Shown: positions 23,401 through 34,411 of the stretch, piece by piece | Numbering within the stretch: the stretch's first letter is position 1 | Layout: the number at the start of each line of letters is the position of its first letter | Assembly: GCA_035578175.1 (NCBI GenBank) | Contig: JAQMRL010000006.1 | Span: 67,958,001 to 68,022,000, forward strand | Length of the DNA: 64,000 bases | Source of the DNA: Catonia carolina | Taxonomy: Eukaryota > Arthropoda > Insecta > Hemiptera > Achilidae | Direction of reading: 5' to 3' | Program-made: the position numbers and the translations under genes | Notes under the pieces: generated by a model | Databases searched by the model: none | The model's input: the letters and a program-made list of their open reading frames with translations, nothing else | What the model was told of the DNA's origin: nothing

Positions 23401-24019
23401 AAAAAATATAGTTTGTGATTATTTGCGGAATGAACAATATAAGTGGAGATTAGAATCCGATTGTATGAAATAGAGTCTCCATTTTTTATTATACCCTGTA
23501 AGGCGGAAACATTATCACTGATTGATAAATTTCTAGTTTCAAAATATGCTACATATTACCAAAGGATATAAAGTGTTCCCAGGACCACTGACAATGGTTA
23601 CTATCACTGAAATTCTAAGAAAGATGAATGAACAGTGCGAAGGAAATTCGTCATATAAAAATAAAACCTTGAGTATTTCGAACCGTATTATTATACTTGT
23701 AAATTATGCACAGCTCCATTTAATAATGCATGTGTTGATACAGGGAAATAAAAGTATTTATAAAAAACTGGCAATAGAAACAGTTATTGCTGAATTGTAT
23801 ATTCAGAATGGAATAAAGGAATACGTTTCGAATGACGCCAGGAAAAAGTCTATTTGGCAGTTAAGATAAATTTTTTGGCAACTCCAAGTGAATGTCTTCT
23901 TTTTATTCGGTGCACTATTACATTAAAAGCCACTGACTCAATCTATCACCACAAAACACCAGAACGACATAGCTTAGAAAATTAAAATTTTGTCTACAGG
24001 TTTCATTTGTAAAACATAT
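23401..24019. other. AT-rich spacer with an unassigned 107-codon ORF
   Basis: An ORF at 23,546-23,869 (+) starts MLHITKGYKVFPGPLTMV. It has no motif I recognise, no promoter or splice context, and lies between repeats. It may be chance or a relic. Confidence 0.3.
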
Positions 24020-24178
24020 AAATTTTTGCGGTAGACTGGTAGGGAGGAGAGATGTTGGGAGGCCACGCAAGAGATGGCAATAATTCAATACTTTTGCCAC
24101 TGTTGTGAGTCGGACCAGGCGAGATCCTAAATCCTTGATTGCGAGGAAAAGAAAAAGAAGAAGAAGAAGAAGAAGAGG
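24020..24178 (+). pseudogene. Non-LTR retrotransposon 3' end with GAA tail
   Basis: Plus strand reads GREDVGRPRKRWQ then a stop and SRTRRDPKSLIARKRK, followed by (GAA)n at 24,151-24,176. The GRxxVGRPRKRW motif is the C-terminal hallmark of many insect LINE ORF2 proteins. Only ~50 residues and the tail are left. Confidence 0.6.
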
Positions 24179-24389
24179 TTTCATTTGTGTCGAAAGTGCT
24201 CGCTAACGCACAATTTTATAAAATTCATCTTCTAAAGGAAGATAATGTTAAAATGCAAAAATATAGGTTAAATGTGTATTTTAAACCCAAAATGTACACA
24301 ACACAATGTTTTTTTTTAATTCTGCAACATTACAATCTGTTCACTTGAAATAGAACAATCAGTAATTTTGATAAATGTTACTTAACTCT

Positions 24390-24585
24390 TCTTCTTCTTC
24401 TTCTTACTATCAAGGATTAGGCATAAGCCTGTTCCGAACTCACAAACCATCCTGTAGGTCTACACAAACACGAGACTCTCCAGCCCGTACATCTCAACTA
24501 CTGCTATCTTCTTCGAGGTCTTCCCACCTCCCTTTTTCCAACTGGAACATATTCTGTCACTTTTAGAGGTATTTTCTCCTCTGGG
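24390..24585 (-). pseudogene. Non-LTR retrotransposon 3' end with AAG tail
   Basis: Minus strand carries a GRWEDLEEDSSS-like ending, then GTTCGGAACAGGCTTATGCC and AATCCTTGATAG, and finishes in (AAG)n at 24,391-24,407. It is close in layout to 50,636-50,950 (RGRPRKRWADL, SEQAEVPNL, then AAG tail), so probably the same family. Confidence 0.5.
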
Positions 24586-24757
24586 AACTGTTCCAAATGT
24601 TGCCTCCATTGATTACGGTTAATTAACATGATAGCGATTTCATTATAATGTTAATAAAATTGAAAATAGTAATAAATTAATAATTTTGATTAATACAATG
24701 ATGATTTTGAAGTACATCAGTTAGATAAAAAAAGGATAATAAATGTAACAATGTTCT

Positions 24758-25204
24758 TTAAAACCTATAACTTAAATCAAAAACACTATGTCTTTTTAGT
24801 CTTGAAAACCCGGTATCCATGTTATTTAGTAGATTCAGGGCCGGGAAGTTTGGATGATTGTTGAATCTTCCTTCATATTTACGGCTGAATATTATAGTTC
24901 GTTTCACTGAATCAATATTAAGATCGGCAATCGGCATAGATATAGTGTTTTTGATGTACCAAGGAATTTGCAGGGCCCGCCGCAAGAATTTTGACTGGAA
25001 ACTTTCGAATATGTTTATGTTTGAAGTGCGGGATGTACCCCACAATTGAAGCTCATATGTCCACATGGTTTTAAAAGGGATTTATATAAAGTAATTTTTG
25101 ATTCGTTTGACAAAGGTGAATATTTACCAATTAACCAGTGTAGTTTACTGTCAGCTAAAGTTGTTTCATTTAGTTATTATGTGATGTTTCCATGTGAGGC
25201 GATG
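24758..25204 (-). pseudogene. Jockey-like ORF2 C-terminal relic, 5' side split by an RTE insertion
   Basis: Minus strand reads HRLTWKHHI near 25,190, damaged sequence, then MWTYELQLWGTSRTSNINIF, FQSKFLRRALQIPWYI, FNNHPNFPALNLLNNMD and a terminal RLKRHSVFDL before the stop at 24,758. This is the standard end of a Jockey-type ORF2, diverged from the 1,045 element. The RTE-like element at 25,215-27,072 inserted at its upstream edge. Confidence 0.75.
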
Positions 25205-25214
25205 ATCAACAAAT

Positions 25215-27072
25215 CATCATCATCATCCGTCATGGTTTAGGCTATTGAGCCTGTTCTTTTTTCCACCTCTTCCTCGGTCGACCCACATCCCTTCTACCAT
25301 CTGGTTTGGACATCCAGGCTTGAAGTGGCAAACGGTTGTGTGGCATTCGGAGCAGGTGATCTGTCCATCTTTTTCTATATTGCTTGATCACATCTACAAG
25401 TGGCTGTACATTGCATTCTTCTCTTATCACTTCGTTTCTAATGTGATCCAGCCTTGTGTGTCCCTGAATGTGTCTCAAGAACCTCATCTCTGAAGTTTGT
25501 ATGCGCGAGTTGTCTCTCTTTGTTGTGGTCCATACCTCGCTTCCATATGTAACTAGTGGAATCGCCATTGCCTTATAAAATTTCAACTCTGTTTCTTTTC
25601 TGGCTTTTCCCTTCAATGTACGATGTATGGTTCCACATATCGCATTGAATTTATTCAGCTTCAGAGGTATGTCACTTTCACAATCGAAGGATACATTGCA
25701 ACTTAGATATTTGAAACTACTCACCTGCTCCACAATCACATTATCTAACACAATTTTCGATCGCACTGGCCATTTGCCATGGAATACCATTACTTTGGAT
25801 TTTTGGGTCGAAATTTTCATTTTGAATTCTTTACTTAGATTCTGGAGTTTATAGACTGCTGTTTGAAGCTTATCTTCACTGTCTTGAATTATAACGGTGT
25901 CGTCGGCAAACATGAGTGAGTTGAGGGAAACGCCTTTTCCAATATTTACACCTGTGTCAACCTTTTGTCGCCAAACAGTCATCAGCTCGTCAATATATAT
26001 TAAATAATGTAGGTGATATGGGACATCCCTGTCTGACTCCTTTATTTACATACAACTCTCTCACATTTTTCCAACTGAACTAATCAGCACCGATGTTTTA
26101 TAATATAAACTATTGATAGCAGTCACAATATGCCTTGGGTAGCCTTTCTTCAACATAATTTCCCACAGTAAGGACCTGTCAACGTTGTCAAATGCCTTTT
26201 CCCAGTCAATAAAAGCCAGATGAGTTGGACAATTGTATTCTCGACGTCGTTCTATTAGAATTTTCAATGTGAAAATCGCATCTATACAAGACCGTCCCTT
26301 CCGGAAGCCCATCTGGTTCTCTGATACTAGGGCATCTGTTATAAGTTGAAGTCGTCTATTTATTAGAGAGGCGAATAATTTGTAAGCAGTATCCAAAATG
26401 CTGATTCCTCTATAATTTTTAGGGTCAGACCTATTGCCTTTTTTGTAGAGAGAGACTACTCTTGATTTTGTCCATGATTCTGGCACTTTATGAGTCTTCC
26501 AGCAAGTATTGTACAAATGTAATAATCTGAGATGAAGCACAAAACCTCCATATTTTATCAACTTCATATTTATACCATCAGGACCTGGACACTTACGATT
26601 TTTGGCAGCATTCATCACACTGTGTAGCTCTTCTGTTGTTAAATTATCCACACAACATTGCTGACACCACTCCAACTCGGCCTCTACCATATCTTCTTCA
26701 TACCAGAGTTCTTTGTAGTGTTTCACCCATTCTGGTATGGAAATACAATTTATTTGAGCAGTGTCTTTGTTTTGTTGATTCATGGCTCTTATGAATTTAT
26801 AAGCTATTTCCTGCCTGCCAAATAGATCCTCCTCAACAGTGGTTATGAAGTTTTCCCAAGAAGTTTGTTGAGCCTGTCTGGTGACTGTTTTAGCGTGATT
26901 CCTTGCTCTGTTGTATTGCATTCTATTGTCATCAGATTGGTTCTGTAGCCAGATTTTATATAGACGTTGTTTTTCTTTGACTCCTGCCCTTATCTCATCA
27001 TTCCATATTTTTAGTCCTTTTTTTCTATGGTTTCTCTTTCTCATGCCAATCGCCTCTATTGTACCCGCTTTA
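25215..27072 (-). mobile_element. RTE-like non-LTR retrotransposon, 5'-truncated, with target duplication
   Basis: ATCAACAAAT stands on both sides (25,205-25,214 and 27,073-27,082), a perfect 10-bp target-site duplication. On the minus strand the element ends in (GAT)n (25,215-25,226) rather than poly(A), as is usual for RTE-clade elements. The 5' end is truncated before the reverse transcriptase, so the endonuclease is missing. It inserted in the older Jockey relic at 24,758-25,204. Confidence 0.85.
25242..27070 (-). pseudogene. RTE-like reverse transcriptase, two frameshifts
   Basis: The N-terminal part (27,080-26,061) includes CPGPDGINMKLIK, SWTKSRVVSLYKKG, NYRGISILD, QMGFRKGRSCIDAIF and motif A AFIDWEKAFDNVD. 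The frame is lost near 26,065-26,080, a second frame carries RELYVNKGVRQGCPISPTLF, and a 2-nt loss in a TA run near 26,003 moves reading to the third part (25,982-25,242) with motif C FADD (LMFADDTVII). The end has SEMRFLRHIQGHTRLDHIRN, a WTDHLLRM motif and GRRDVGRPRKRW. The order of motifs and this C-terminus fit RTE-type or related LINE clades. The damage is only two small indels in 1.8 kb, so the copy is fairly young. Confidence 0.85.
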
Positions 27073-27237
27073 ATCAACAAATGAAATGAAAATTATTGGA
27101 GAACAATAAACTAATTTTTAAATTTACTGTATGTAAATTCTGGTGTGAAACACTCACACGATTTCTCTTGGCAATGCAAATAATGAACAATATAAACTAA
27201 CATTATTAAACAACGTAAAAAAAACGGAAAAATGGAT

Positions 27238-27406
27238 GCCTCCGTGACGTAGTGGATAGCGCATTAGCCTACTAAGCGGAGTTCCGGGGATCGATTTCCG
27301 GCTATCGTCTGGAAATTATTACGTCTCAAAACCCATCATTAAATTTTTTAAACCACCCGTAGTCGCTAATGATCAACCTGTTGATGCGACGTTAAATAAA
27401 CAAAAA
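27238..27406 (+). repeat. SINE-B nested in HINE-like element
   Basis: Head with GACGTAGTGGATAGCGC (A box region) and GGGGATCGATTTCCGG (B box region), then AAACCCATCATT and the tail TAGTCGCTAATGATCAACC-TGTTGATGCGACGTTAAATAAAC. It splits the host element between its ACATTATTAAA and AACAAAAACTAACCTC blocks. Confidence 0.75.
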
Positions 27407-28049
27407 CTAACCTCAAATACATGATCTTTTTAATCATTTTGAAAAGTGATGCAAAATGGAAACTAACCTAAGGTTGGCTTAATAATTCGGAAAATCAACT
27501 TTTTGACGCTAAACTAGGCTCTGTAGAGAAATCTGTTTAAAAAAGTTGTAGGTTTTTTAATTGCCTATAAATTTGATTATATACATTTTGTCGTAAAATG
27601 CTAATGCTGAAATTTTAAAAAATTAATGTTTTTACAGATTGTCATGAAAAAAAAATAAACATAAAATCACTAATTACCGCTACACTAAGCGTTATGCAAA
27701 AAAATGTTTGGTGTTAATAGTTTTAGATTATTAAATTTTCTACAAATTTGATTATATACACTTTTGCCCTAATATGCATATTAAACCTGCCATCTTAAAA
27801 ATAAAACATTTTTTCTACGAGAGCACAGCCTCCCCAAAAACTTCAGAAGACATTCCACCAACCCTTTCTTGTAGAGCATAAAAAAATGTAGTAAATGAAG
27901 CAATTTAAAAAATCGTAGTAGCCGTTTTTGTGAAAATCACAAAAAAGTGAAAAATGACACGGATAAATTACTACTCCTATTAACCGATTTTAATGAAAAT
28001 GTTCCTGTTGGGTCCTGTAGTAGTACCTAACTCAAGGGAAGACTGTACT

Positions 28050-28727
28050 TTGTACCCCACCAATGTTAAATTTGATACTTTTAGGTACACTTTTCACAGG
28101 ATTGGTAAACGATAGAGAAATGAAACTTTACTTACTTGTAGATGTCGGGTTTCTCTAGCTATTGACATTTTTGCAATTTAATCTATTGAACCATAAAGTT
28201 AAAAACAGAATAACGAATAATATAAAATTTGTGTAAATTTTTTCTATGGTATTTAACATATTAATTTAAATTTCAGCCTGGTAGGTTTAGTTGTTTACGA
28301 GAAAAAATGTAACTCAATGTTAAAAATTTAAATTTGCGAAAACAGGCTAGAAAACAAAAAGACACAAATCAAAAACAAAATGTATTAACACAAACAAGTG
28401 AATTTCCCATCAACAGTTGGTTAGAAAGATGAAAGACTAGCTGAGAGTATTAAAAACAGTAATGCAGATATTTTTAAAGTACTAAAATTTCCTTTGCTCT
28501 AAAATGATCCGAAAAAGTTATGAAAAACATTCGTTCTTGGTGACACGATATTTTTTTCTGGGTAAATTTTCTAAAAACTTATTTTTTTTCATTTAAATAC
28601 TATTTTGCAGGTAATTTAAAATTTTGTGGTTTAACTAGGTCTAAACAAATTGAAAAATATAAAAAACCGAAAATCAAATTTTCAGTTAATTTTCAGGTAT
28701 AACCATCATACAGTCTGACCTTAAGTT
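28050..28727. mobile_element. Unclassified insert in HINE-like element, short inverted ends
   Basis: The host family is contiguous across this point in other copies. The insert begins ACTGTACTTTGTACC and ends GGTATAACCATCATACAGT, giving perfect 6-bp inverted ends ACTGTA/TACAGT, with ACCTAACTCAAG and CTGACCTTAAG flanking as a possible degraded duplication. No ORF. It may be a short DNA transposon derivative. Confidence 0.4.
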
Positions 28728-28771
28728 TAATGATTCAACTTCGTACAATGTTCCGTTCTTGAGATATTTTG

Positions 28772-28809
<38 letters not shown>
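28772..28809. repeat. (CA)n microsatellite within HINE-like element
   Basis: About 19 perfect CA units at the position where every copy of this family has a CA-rich run. Confidence 0.9.
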
Positions 28810-28811
<2 letters not shown>

Positions 28812-28971
28812 GACACACATTAAGAACAATCGCTAAAAACATGTCTTTTGGTGTTCAGGGAGGGGATTTGAAAAGGTGTATATCCGGTGAAAACTTTATT
28901 TCGAAAAATTAACATGAAAACAATACTTTTCAACCTATATATGCATATAGGCAAGAGAAAATAAAAAATTG

Positions 28972-29131
28972 ACCACATTTGTGGCGTAGTGGTCACTACG
29001 ATGGGATACATAGCGGAAAGGCCCAGGTTCGATTACTGCGTAGCGTTGGGTTTATTACATATTCTAACCCACCATTCCATTATCATAATGTAATCACTAA
29101 TGATCATGATGTTAAAATGACAAAATACTAA
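28972..29131 (+). repeat. SINE-B
   Basis: Head with TGTGGCGTAGTGG and CAGGTTCGATTACTG, body with TTCTAACCCACCATTCCATTA and tail AATCACTAATGATCATGATG-TTAAAATGACAAAATAC. It starts directly behind the 3' terminus of the preceding HINE-like element. The ORF at 28,820-29,011 is a shadow. Confidence 0.65.
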
Positions 29132-29309
29132 AGAAAGCATTAGCCAAATGAGTGTTGTCGTTTAAAGACACTCCCGCCATCTAGCAGTTTACACTTGAAC
29201 TATGACAATTCCTTTATGTTTTGCTAAAAACAGTACAACTACAAAGTAGTTCGTTTTTTTACGTTTTCTTGTCCTACATAAATAATAATTCATTCTTACC
29301 TTAATTATT

Positions 29310-30425
29310 TAGTTAAGGAAAATATTGTTTTCGTAACTATTTTCCGAAATCGAGTTTTCATTGGAAAAACACGTTTCAAGGCACCCTGAACCCCAAAACC
29401 AAAATTTTATGATTTTTCTGTGTGTGAATAAAATATCTCGACAATAATAGCGTATGAAGTTAAAATTTGGAACTTAAGTTTAATACCATAAGAGGACCCG
29501 ACACGAAATTTTTTATTAAAATCGGTCAATTGGAAACTAGTAGTTTATTCGTGCAAATTCTCACTTTTTTGCGATTTTATCGAAATTGGTTCCTACGATT
29601 TATTTTAAATATAATACATATTTAACTACGTTTTTATGCTCTCGTGGTAAATATTGCTTGTTATTTAGAATTTCCCCTCAATGTGCATTTTACGACAAAA
29701 TTGTACATATAGTATATCGCACTCCTAATGCAAGACTATCATAACTTAAAAATTTTCATTTTTCTGTTTATTCATGAATTGGCTACTATTTCTCATTATC
29801 TTACTAGTGCAAGACTATCATAACTCTAAATAGACTATAATTGTTTATTTTGAACAATGTGATAGTAATTTCTTTTCTAAAAATCTTCTCTAATCACATG
29901 AAATACTAACGCAACTTCAGTTAATATCGTCTTGCACAAGACAGGTAACATTTTTGTCATTCAAGACTATCGTAAGTCGAGATACGATAGTCTAGCATTG
30001 AATAATATTCGTCGAAACGTTTAGAAGCACAGTGGAAGACAATCACAACTCGGCAAACACAACGCCTTCTAATACTAAAAACGAAAGATTAAGGCACTGT
30101 TTTTACGCTTTAGAATTAATAGAAGTAGTTTATTCACTGTACCTACATATTATGTAAAGTTGTAGAAAATTAAAATACCTTCAACGTATTTCAAGCACTT
30201 TATTCCACAACACTCAGTTAAGCGTCAATTACAGATTTTCTGTATATTGGTTATTAATATCGATAAAAAATTGGATTTAAAAGATTGCGGCCTTAGTATG
30301 TATTTTACGACGATAGTGTATATAAGTAAAATTACTATAGAAAATGAAAAACTCAAGTTTATTTAAAATATATTTTCTACAGAGTTTAGTTTAGCGTCAA
30401 CTAATGATTTTCCGAATTTTTAAAT
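29310..30425 (-). repeat. HINE-like element, interrupted
   Basis: Plus-strand order is that of a minus copy: CGAAATCGAGTTTTCATTGG, CACCCTGAACCCC, ATATCTCGACAATA, AGAGGACCCGACACG, AATCGGTCAATTGG, TCTCACTTTTTTGCGATTTT, then a ~420-bp insert (about 29,727-30,150), then TTGTAGAAAATTAAA, AGATTGCGGCC and AGAGTTTAGTTTAGCGTC. The element's 5' terminus is lost near 30,425 where a SINE-A begins. Confidence 0.7.
29727..30000. mobile_element. Candidate MITE with repeated GACTATC motif
   Basis: Starts AATGCAAGACTATCATAACTT and ends (as reverse complement) CAATGCTAGACTATCGTATC. The terminal motif occurs twice more inside, at 29,812 (GCAAGACTATCATAACT) and 29,961 (TCAAGACTATCGTAAG). The last two occurrences form a hairpin with a perfect 10-bp stem GACTATCGTA/TACGATAGTC. 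It interrupts a HINE-like copy. No ORF. Confidence 0.5.
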
Positions 30426-30440
30426 CCAACCAAAGATTAA

Positions 30441-30762
30441 CCCACCGGGTTGGTCTAGGGGTAACGTCGTCGCCGCTAGTCAGCTGTTTAACAGCTGATT
30501 TTCTTAGACGAAGGTTTCTGGTTCAAATCCTAGTAAAAGTAGTTACTTTTATACGGATTTGAATACTAGACAGTGGTTACCGGTGTACTTTGATAGTTGG
30601 GTTTCAATTAACCATACTCTCTCAGGAATGGTCGGTCTGAGTCTATACAAGACTACACCTCATACATACACACGGCATATATATCATCCTCATCTCAATG
30701 GGTCATTGGGGGGTTGCTTATTGTTCTAAACTGAACAGATTGCAACGTACACACTAGGAATT
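30441..30762 (+). repeat. SINE-A, complete reference copy
   Basis: About 320 bp. Head: GGGTTGGTCTAGGGGTAACG (A box) with CAGCTGTTTAACAGCTG between, B box CTGGTTCAAATCCTAG. Body: TTTATACGGATTTGAATACT, TACTTTGATAGTTGGGTTTC, TACAAGACTACACCTCA. End: TTGCTTATTGTTCTAAACTG and CAGATTGCAACGTACACAC. The same order is found in the minus copies at 6,594, 55,322 and 62,690. Confidence 0.85.
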
Positions 30763-30819
30763 ATAAAAACAAAAACAACCAGAGATTGATTTTCGTTCGT
30801 GAGCGTTACTCAATGATGA

Positions 30820-30985
30820 TTAAAATTAGGTTACGGCGCCCCTACCCTACAAAGCAGATGGTCTCGGGTTCGATTCCCGGCTAAGATCTGGACATTTTAA
30901 TACGTTTAAACCCACCATTACAGTTTAAAATCCCACTTTAATCACTCATGATCGAGCTGTTGATTTGACTGTAAATAAACTAAAA
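30820..30985 (+). repeat. SINE-B
   Basis: The A-box half of the head is degraded, but CTCGGGTTCGATTCCCGG is an excellent B box, followed by AAACCCACCATTACAG and the tail AATCACTCATGATCGAGCTG-TTGATTTGACTGTAAATAAAC with an A-rich end. Confidence 0.7.
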
Positions 30986-31229
30986 AAAAAGAAACTAGGT
31001 TATAGATTGTCATTTTAAAACAGGCTATTCATCATTAGATATAGGTTATGTTTTAATGAGCTTCCATACGGTAAACTCAGTAAACTACAGAGTAATGTTT
31101 TATTCCTGTCACCCAATTGTTAATATCTGGTAATTATGGTAGTGATTCATGGGTACTTGAATGGAAATCCAGATCCAGGGGGTAGAAATACTGATCGTGA
31201 GAAGAATTCAGGGGTGTGTTTTTATCACA

Positions 31230-31480
31230 TTAAAAATAAGGAAATTTGTGCACACCTAAATGTAACTTCTCTCTTAGAAACAGTTTGCAAATACAAAGAA
31301 AAATGGGGTAAACATTAATATGAAAAAATAAATGAGGATAATTGGGTGAAACGAGTATTAAACTACATTCCTGATGGACAAAGAGATGTGGGTAGGCCGC
31401 AAAAATGATGGGCTGTGAAGTTGGAACAGATTGGAAGGCATAATCCATGACAGGAAGTAGAAGAAGATGTTGGTTTACAC
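31230..31480 (+). pseudogene. Non-LTR retrotransposon ORF2 C-terminal scrap
   Basis: With stops ignored the plus strand reads SLLETVCKYKEKWGKH, then NYIPDGQRDVGRPQK, a stop, and QIGRHNP with EVEED. The pattern KYKxxWxxH...GxRDVGRPxKW is the end of LINE ORF2 proteins like the 25,242-27,070 one. At least three stops or frame changes. The annotated-looking ORF at 31,136-31,318 is only part of this. Confidence 0.55.
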
Positions 31481-31974
31481 AACAGACTATATTCCGTGTA
31501 ATTATAGTGACACATTTTATTTTATAACACTAATACGTACATACTACAGAGTGATTTTTTAGTCCTGTTACCCAATTGTTAATGTCTGTTAATTTTTTTC
31601 TAAGAAATGAAATTTTGTTTTGTTCCAAAACAAAATTTCGGTACAGATACAGCAATGTGAGTTTATTCTTCTTGAGCTGTGTAAAATTTTGTGCCGTTTC
31701 CGGTCGTGTTACAAACAGAACGTCTTTTATCTTATAACAAAGGGTTTTCATTCTTGAACAATATTTTGCTACGAAATCGTACGCCAGTGCAAAAGAATCA
31801 TTTCAAATTGAATTTGTTTGTGTTCCTCCACAATAAAAAAAATGTCAATTTCTAGGCTAACAAACAGATTTTGAGAGGCAGGTAGTGTTTGCAACAGAAA
31901 ACGTAGTGGTCGACCAACTCTCTTGACAGATGACGTTTTAGAGAATGTGAACACTACCTGTCTCTCGAAAAAAA
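31481..31974. other. AT-rich spacer
   Basis: No convincing coding frame. A short GGTCGACCAACTCTC / ACTACCTGTCTCTCG segment near 31,905-31,970 has no parallel here. Confidence 0.35.
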
Positions 31975-32293
31975 CGTAGAAACTGGTTTTGAGAAATTGT
32001 AAAATAGTGAAAAATCACACGATAAACTCCTAGTTTTGGTTAACCGATTTTGTTGACAATGTTTGTGTCACGTCCTCTTCTAATACCATACGTCCAAATA
32101 CATAAGTCCAAATTTCAACTTTACACAATCTTCCGTTCTTGAGATATTTTGTTTACACACACAGACACAGGACAATCAATAAAATCATGCTTTTTAGGTT
32201 CAGGGGGCTAAAAACTTGTATTTCTGGTAAAAACTGAATATCGATAAATCGATATAAACATAATACTTATTTGTCCTGTTTATTCATATAGAG

Positions 32294-33057
<764 letters not shown>

Positions 33058-33154
33058 ATATAGAGCAAGAGAAAGTAAAAAATTAATTATAATAACCAAT
33101 AATCGAGCCGATATCTTCATCTTACAACTAAAAATACTACTAATTGATACTGAT

Positions 33155-33443
33155 CTACCGGATTGGTCTAGAGGTAAATTCGTTGCCACGAGTCATCTGT
33201 TTAACAGCTGATTTTCGAAAACGAAGGTTCCTGGTTAAAATTCTTGTAAAATAGTTACTTTTATACGGATTTGAATACTTGAGAGTCGTCACCAGTGTAG
33301 GTATTTTGATGGTTGGGGTTCAATAAACAATAAACTCTCAGGAATAGTCTACCAGGGTTTGTACAAGACTACATCGTCCTCTTCTCATTGGGTCATGGTG
33401 TTGCTTATTGTTCTGAATTGTACAGAATACAACGTACAGACAT
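33155..33443 (+). repeat. SINE-A
   Basis: Head GGATTGGTCTAGAGGTAAA with CTGTTTAACAGCTG and CCTGGTTAAAATTCTTG (damaged B box), body TTTATACGGATTTGAATACT and end TTGCTTATTGTTCTGAATTG-ACGTACAGAC. A full-length HINE-like element begins 14 bp downstream. Confidence 0.75.
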
Positions 33444-33456
33444 TATTAATAAAAAA

Positions 33457-34411
33457 TCTGGTGTGAAACACTCACACAACTTTCTCTTGCCAATGCAAAT
33501 GATTAATAATAAACCTAACATTATTAATAAAATATTAGAAATAAACAAAAACTAACCTCAAAAACATAACCTTATTTTAATCATGAGTGAATGACGCAAA
33601 ATGACAATCGAACTCAGTTTGGTTTAAAAATACGGAAAATCACGCTTTCACGCTAAACTAGGCTCTGTAGAGAAAAATGCTCTAAACAAAAGTTGTAGAT
33701 CTTTTAATTTTCTATAACTTTTATTAGATACACTTCTGTCGTAAAATGCATACTAAGACCGAAATGTTAAAAAATCGATTTTTCTCACGTTTTCGTGAGA
33801 AAAAAAACAGAAAATCGCAAATTACCGCTAAACTAAGCGTTATACAAAAAAATGTTGAAACAAAAGTAGTAGGTTTTTAAATTCTCCACAACTTTTATTA
33901 TATAAGTTTTTGCGCTAAAATTTATATTAAAGCCGTAATCTTAAAGAAACAACGTTTTTACGTAAAAACAGCCTCACCGAGAATTTCAGCAAACATGGCG
34001 CCTACCCTATCTTCTAGAGAATAAAAAATTGAGTAAAATAGGCGATTTTAAAAAAAATCGTAGGACCAGTTTTTGAGAAAATCGCAAAAAACTGAAAAAT
34101 TATACGAATAAACTACTACTTCCGGTTGACCGATTTTGATGAAAATGTTCGTGTCGCGTCCGGTAGTGGTATGTAACTTAAGTTTCAAGTTTCAAGTTCG
34201 TACGATGTTCCGTTCTTGAGATATTCTGTTCACACACAGACACACAGACACACACACAGACACACACACACAGACCAATCGCTAAAAACATGTTTTTTGG
34301 GTTCAGGGGGTCTGAAAACGTATAGATCCGGTGAAAACTCGATTTCTTAAAATCGACATGAAAACAATACTTTCCTTCCTATATATTCATATAGGCAAGA
34401 GAAAGTAAAAA
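33457..34411 (+). repeat. HINE-like element, full-length reference copy
   Basis: 955 bp. 5' end TCTGGTGTGAAACACTCACAC (hairpin arms GTGTGA/TCACAC), subterminal ACTTTCTCTTGCC; 3' hairpin CCTATAT-attc-ATATAGG and subterminal GGCAAGAGAAAGT, an exact 13-bp inverse of the 5' motif. A CA-rich run lies at about 34,228-34,275. No ORF over ~60 codons. Subterminal inverted repeats, terminal palindromes, an internal microsatellite and T/A-rich flanks are the layout known for non-autonomous Helentrons (HINEs such as Drosophila DINE-1). No Rep/Helicase gene is seen in this window. Confidence 0.75.

Larger units (their letters stand above)
27131..28971 (+). repeat. HINE-like element with two inserts
   Basis: 5' end TCTGGTGTGAAACACTCACACG with the hairpin arms GTGTGA/TCACAC; 3' end with CCTATATATGCATATAGGCAAGAG. 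Between them the family blocks appear in order, interrupted by a SINE-B (~27,238-27,406) and an unrelated ~680-bp segment (~28,050-28,727). An uninterrupted (CA)n at 28,772-28,809 marks the internal microsatellite position. Confidence 0.8.

Noticed and set aside
23546..23869. 107-codon plus-strand ORF
   Set aside because: Longest unassigned ORF here, yet no motif, no promoter or splice signals and surrounded by repeats; could be chance or an old transposon relic.
25242..25854. Plus-strand ORFs opposite the RTE-like element
   Set aside because: Antisense shadows of the reverse transcriptase.
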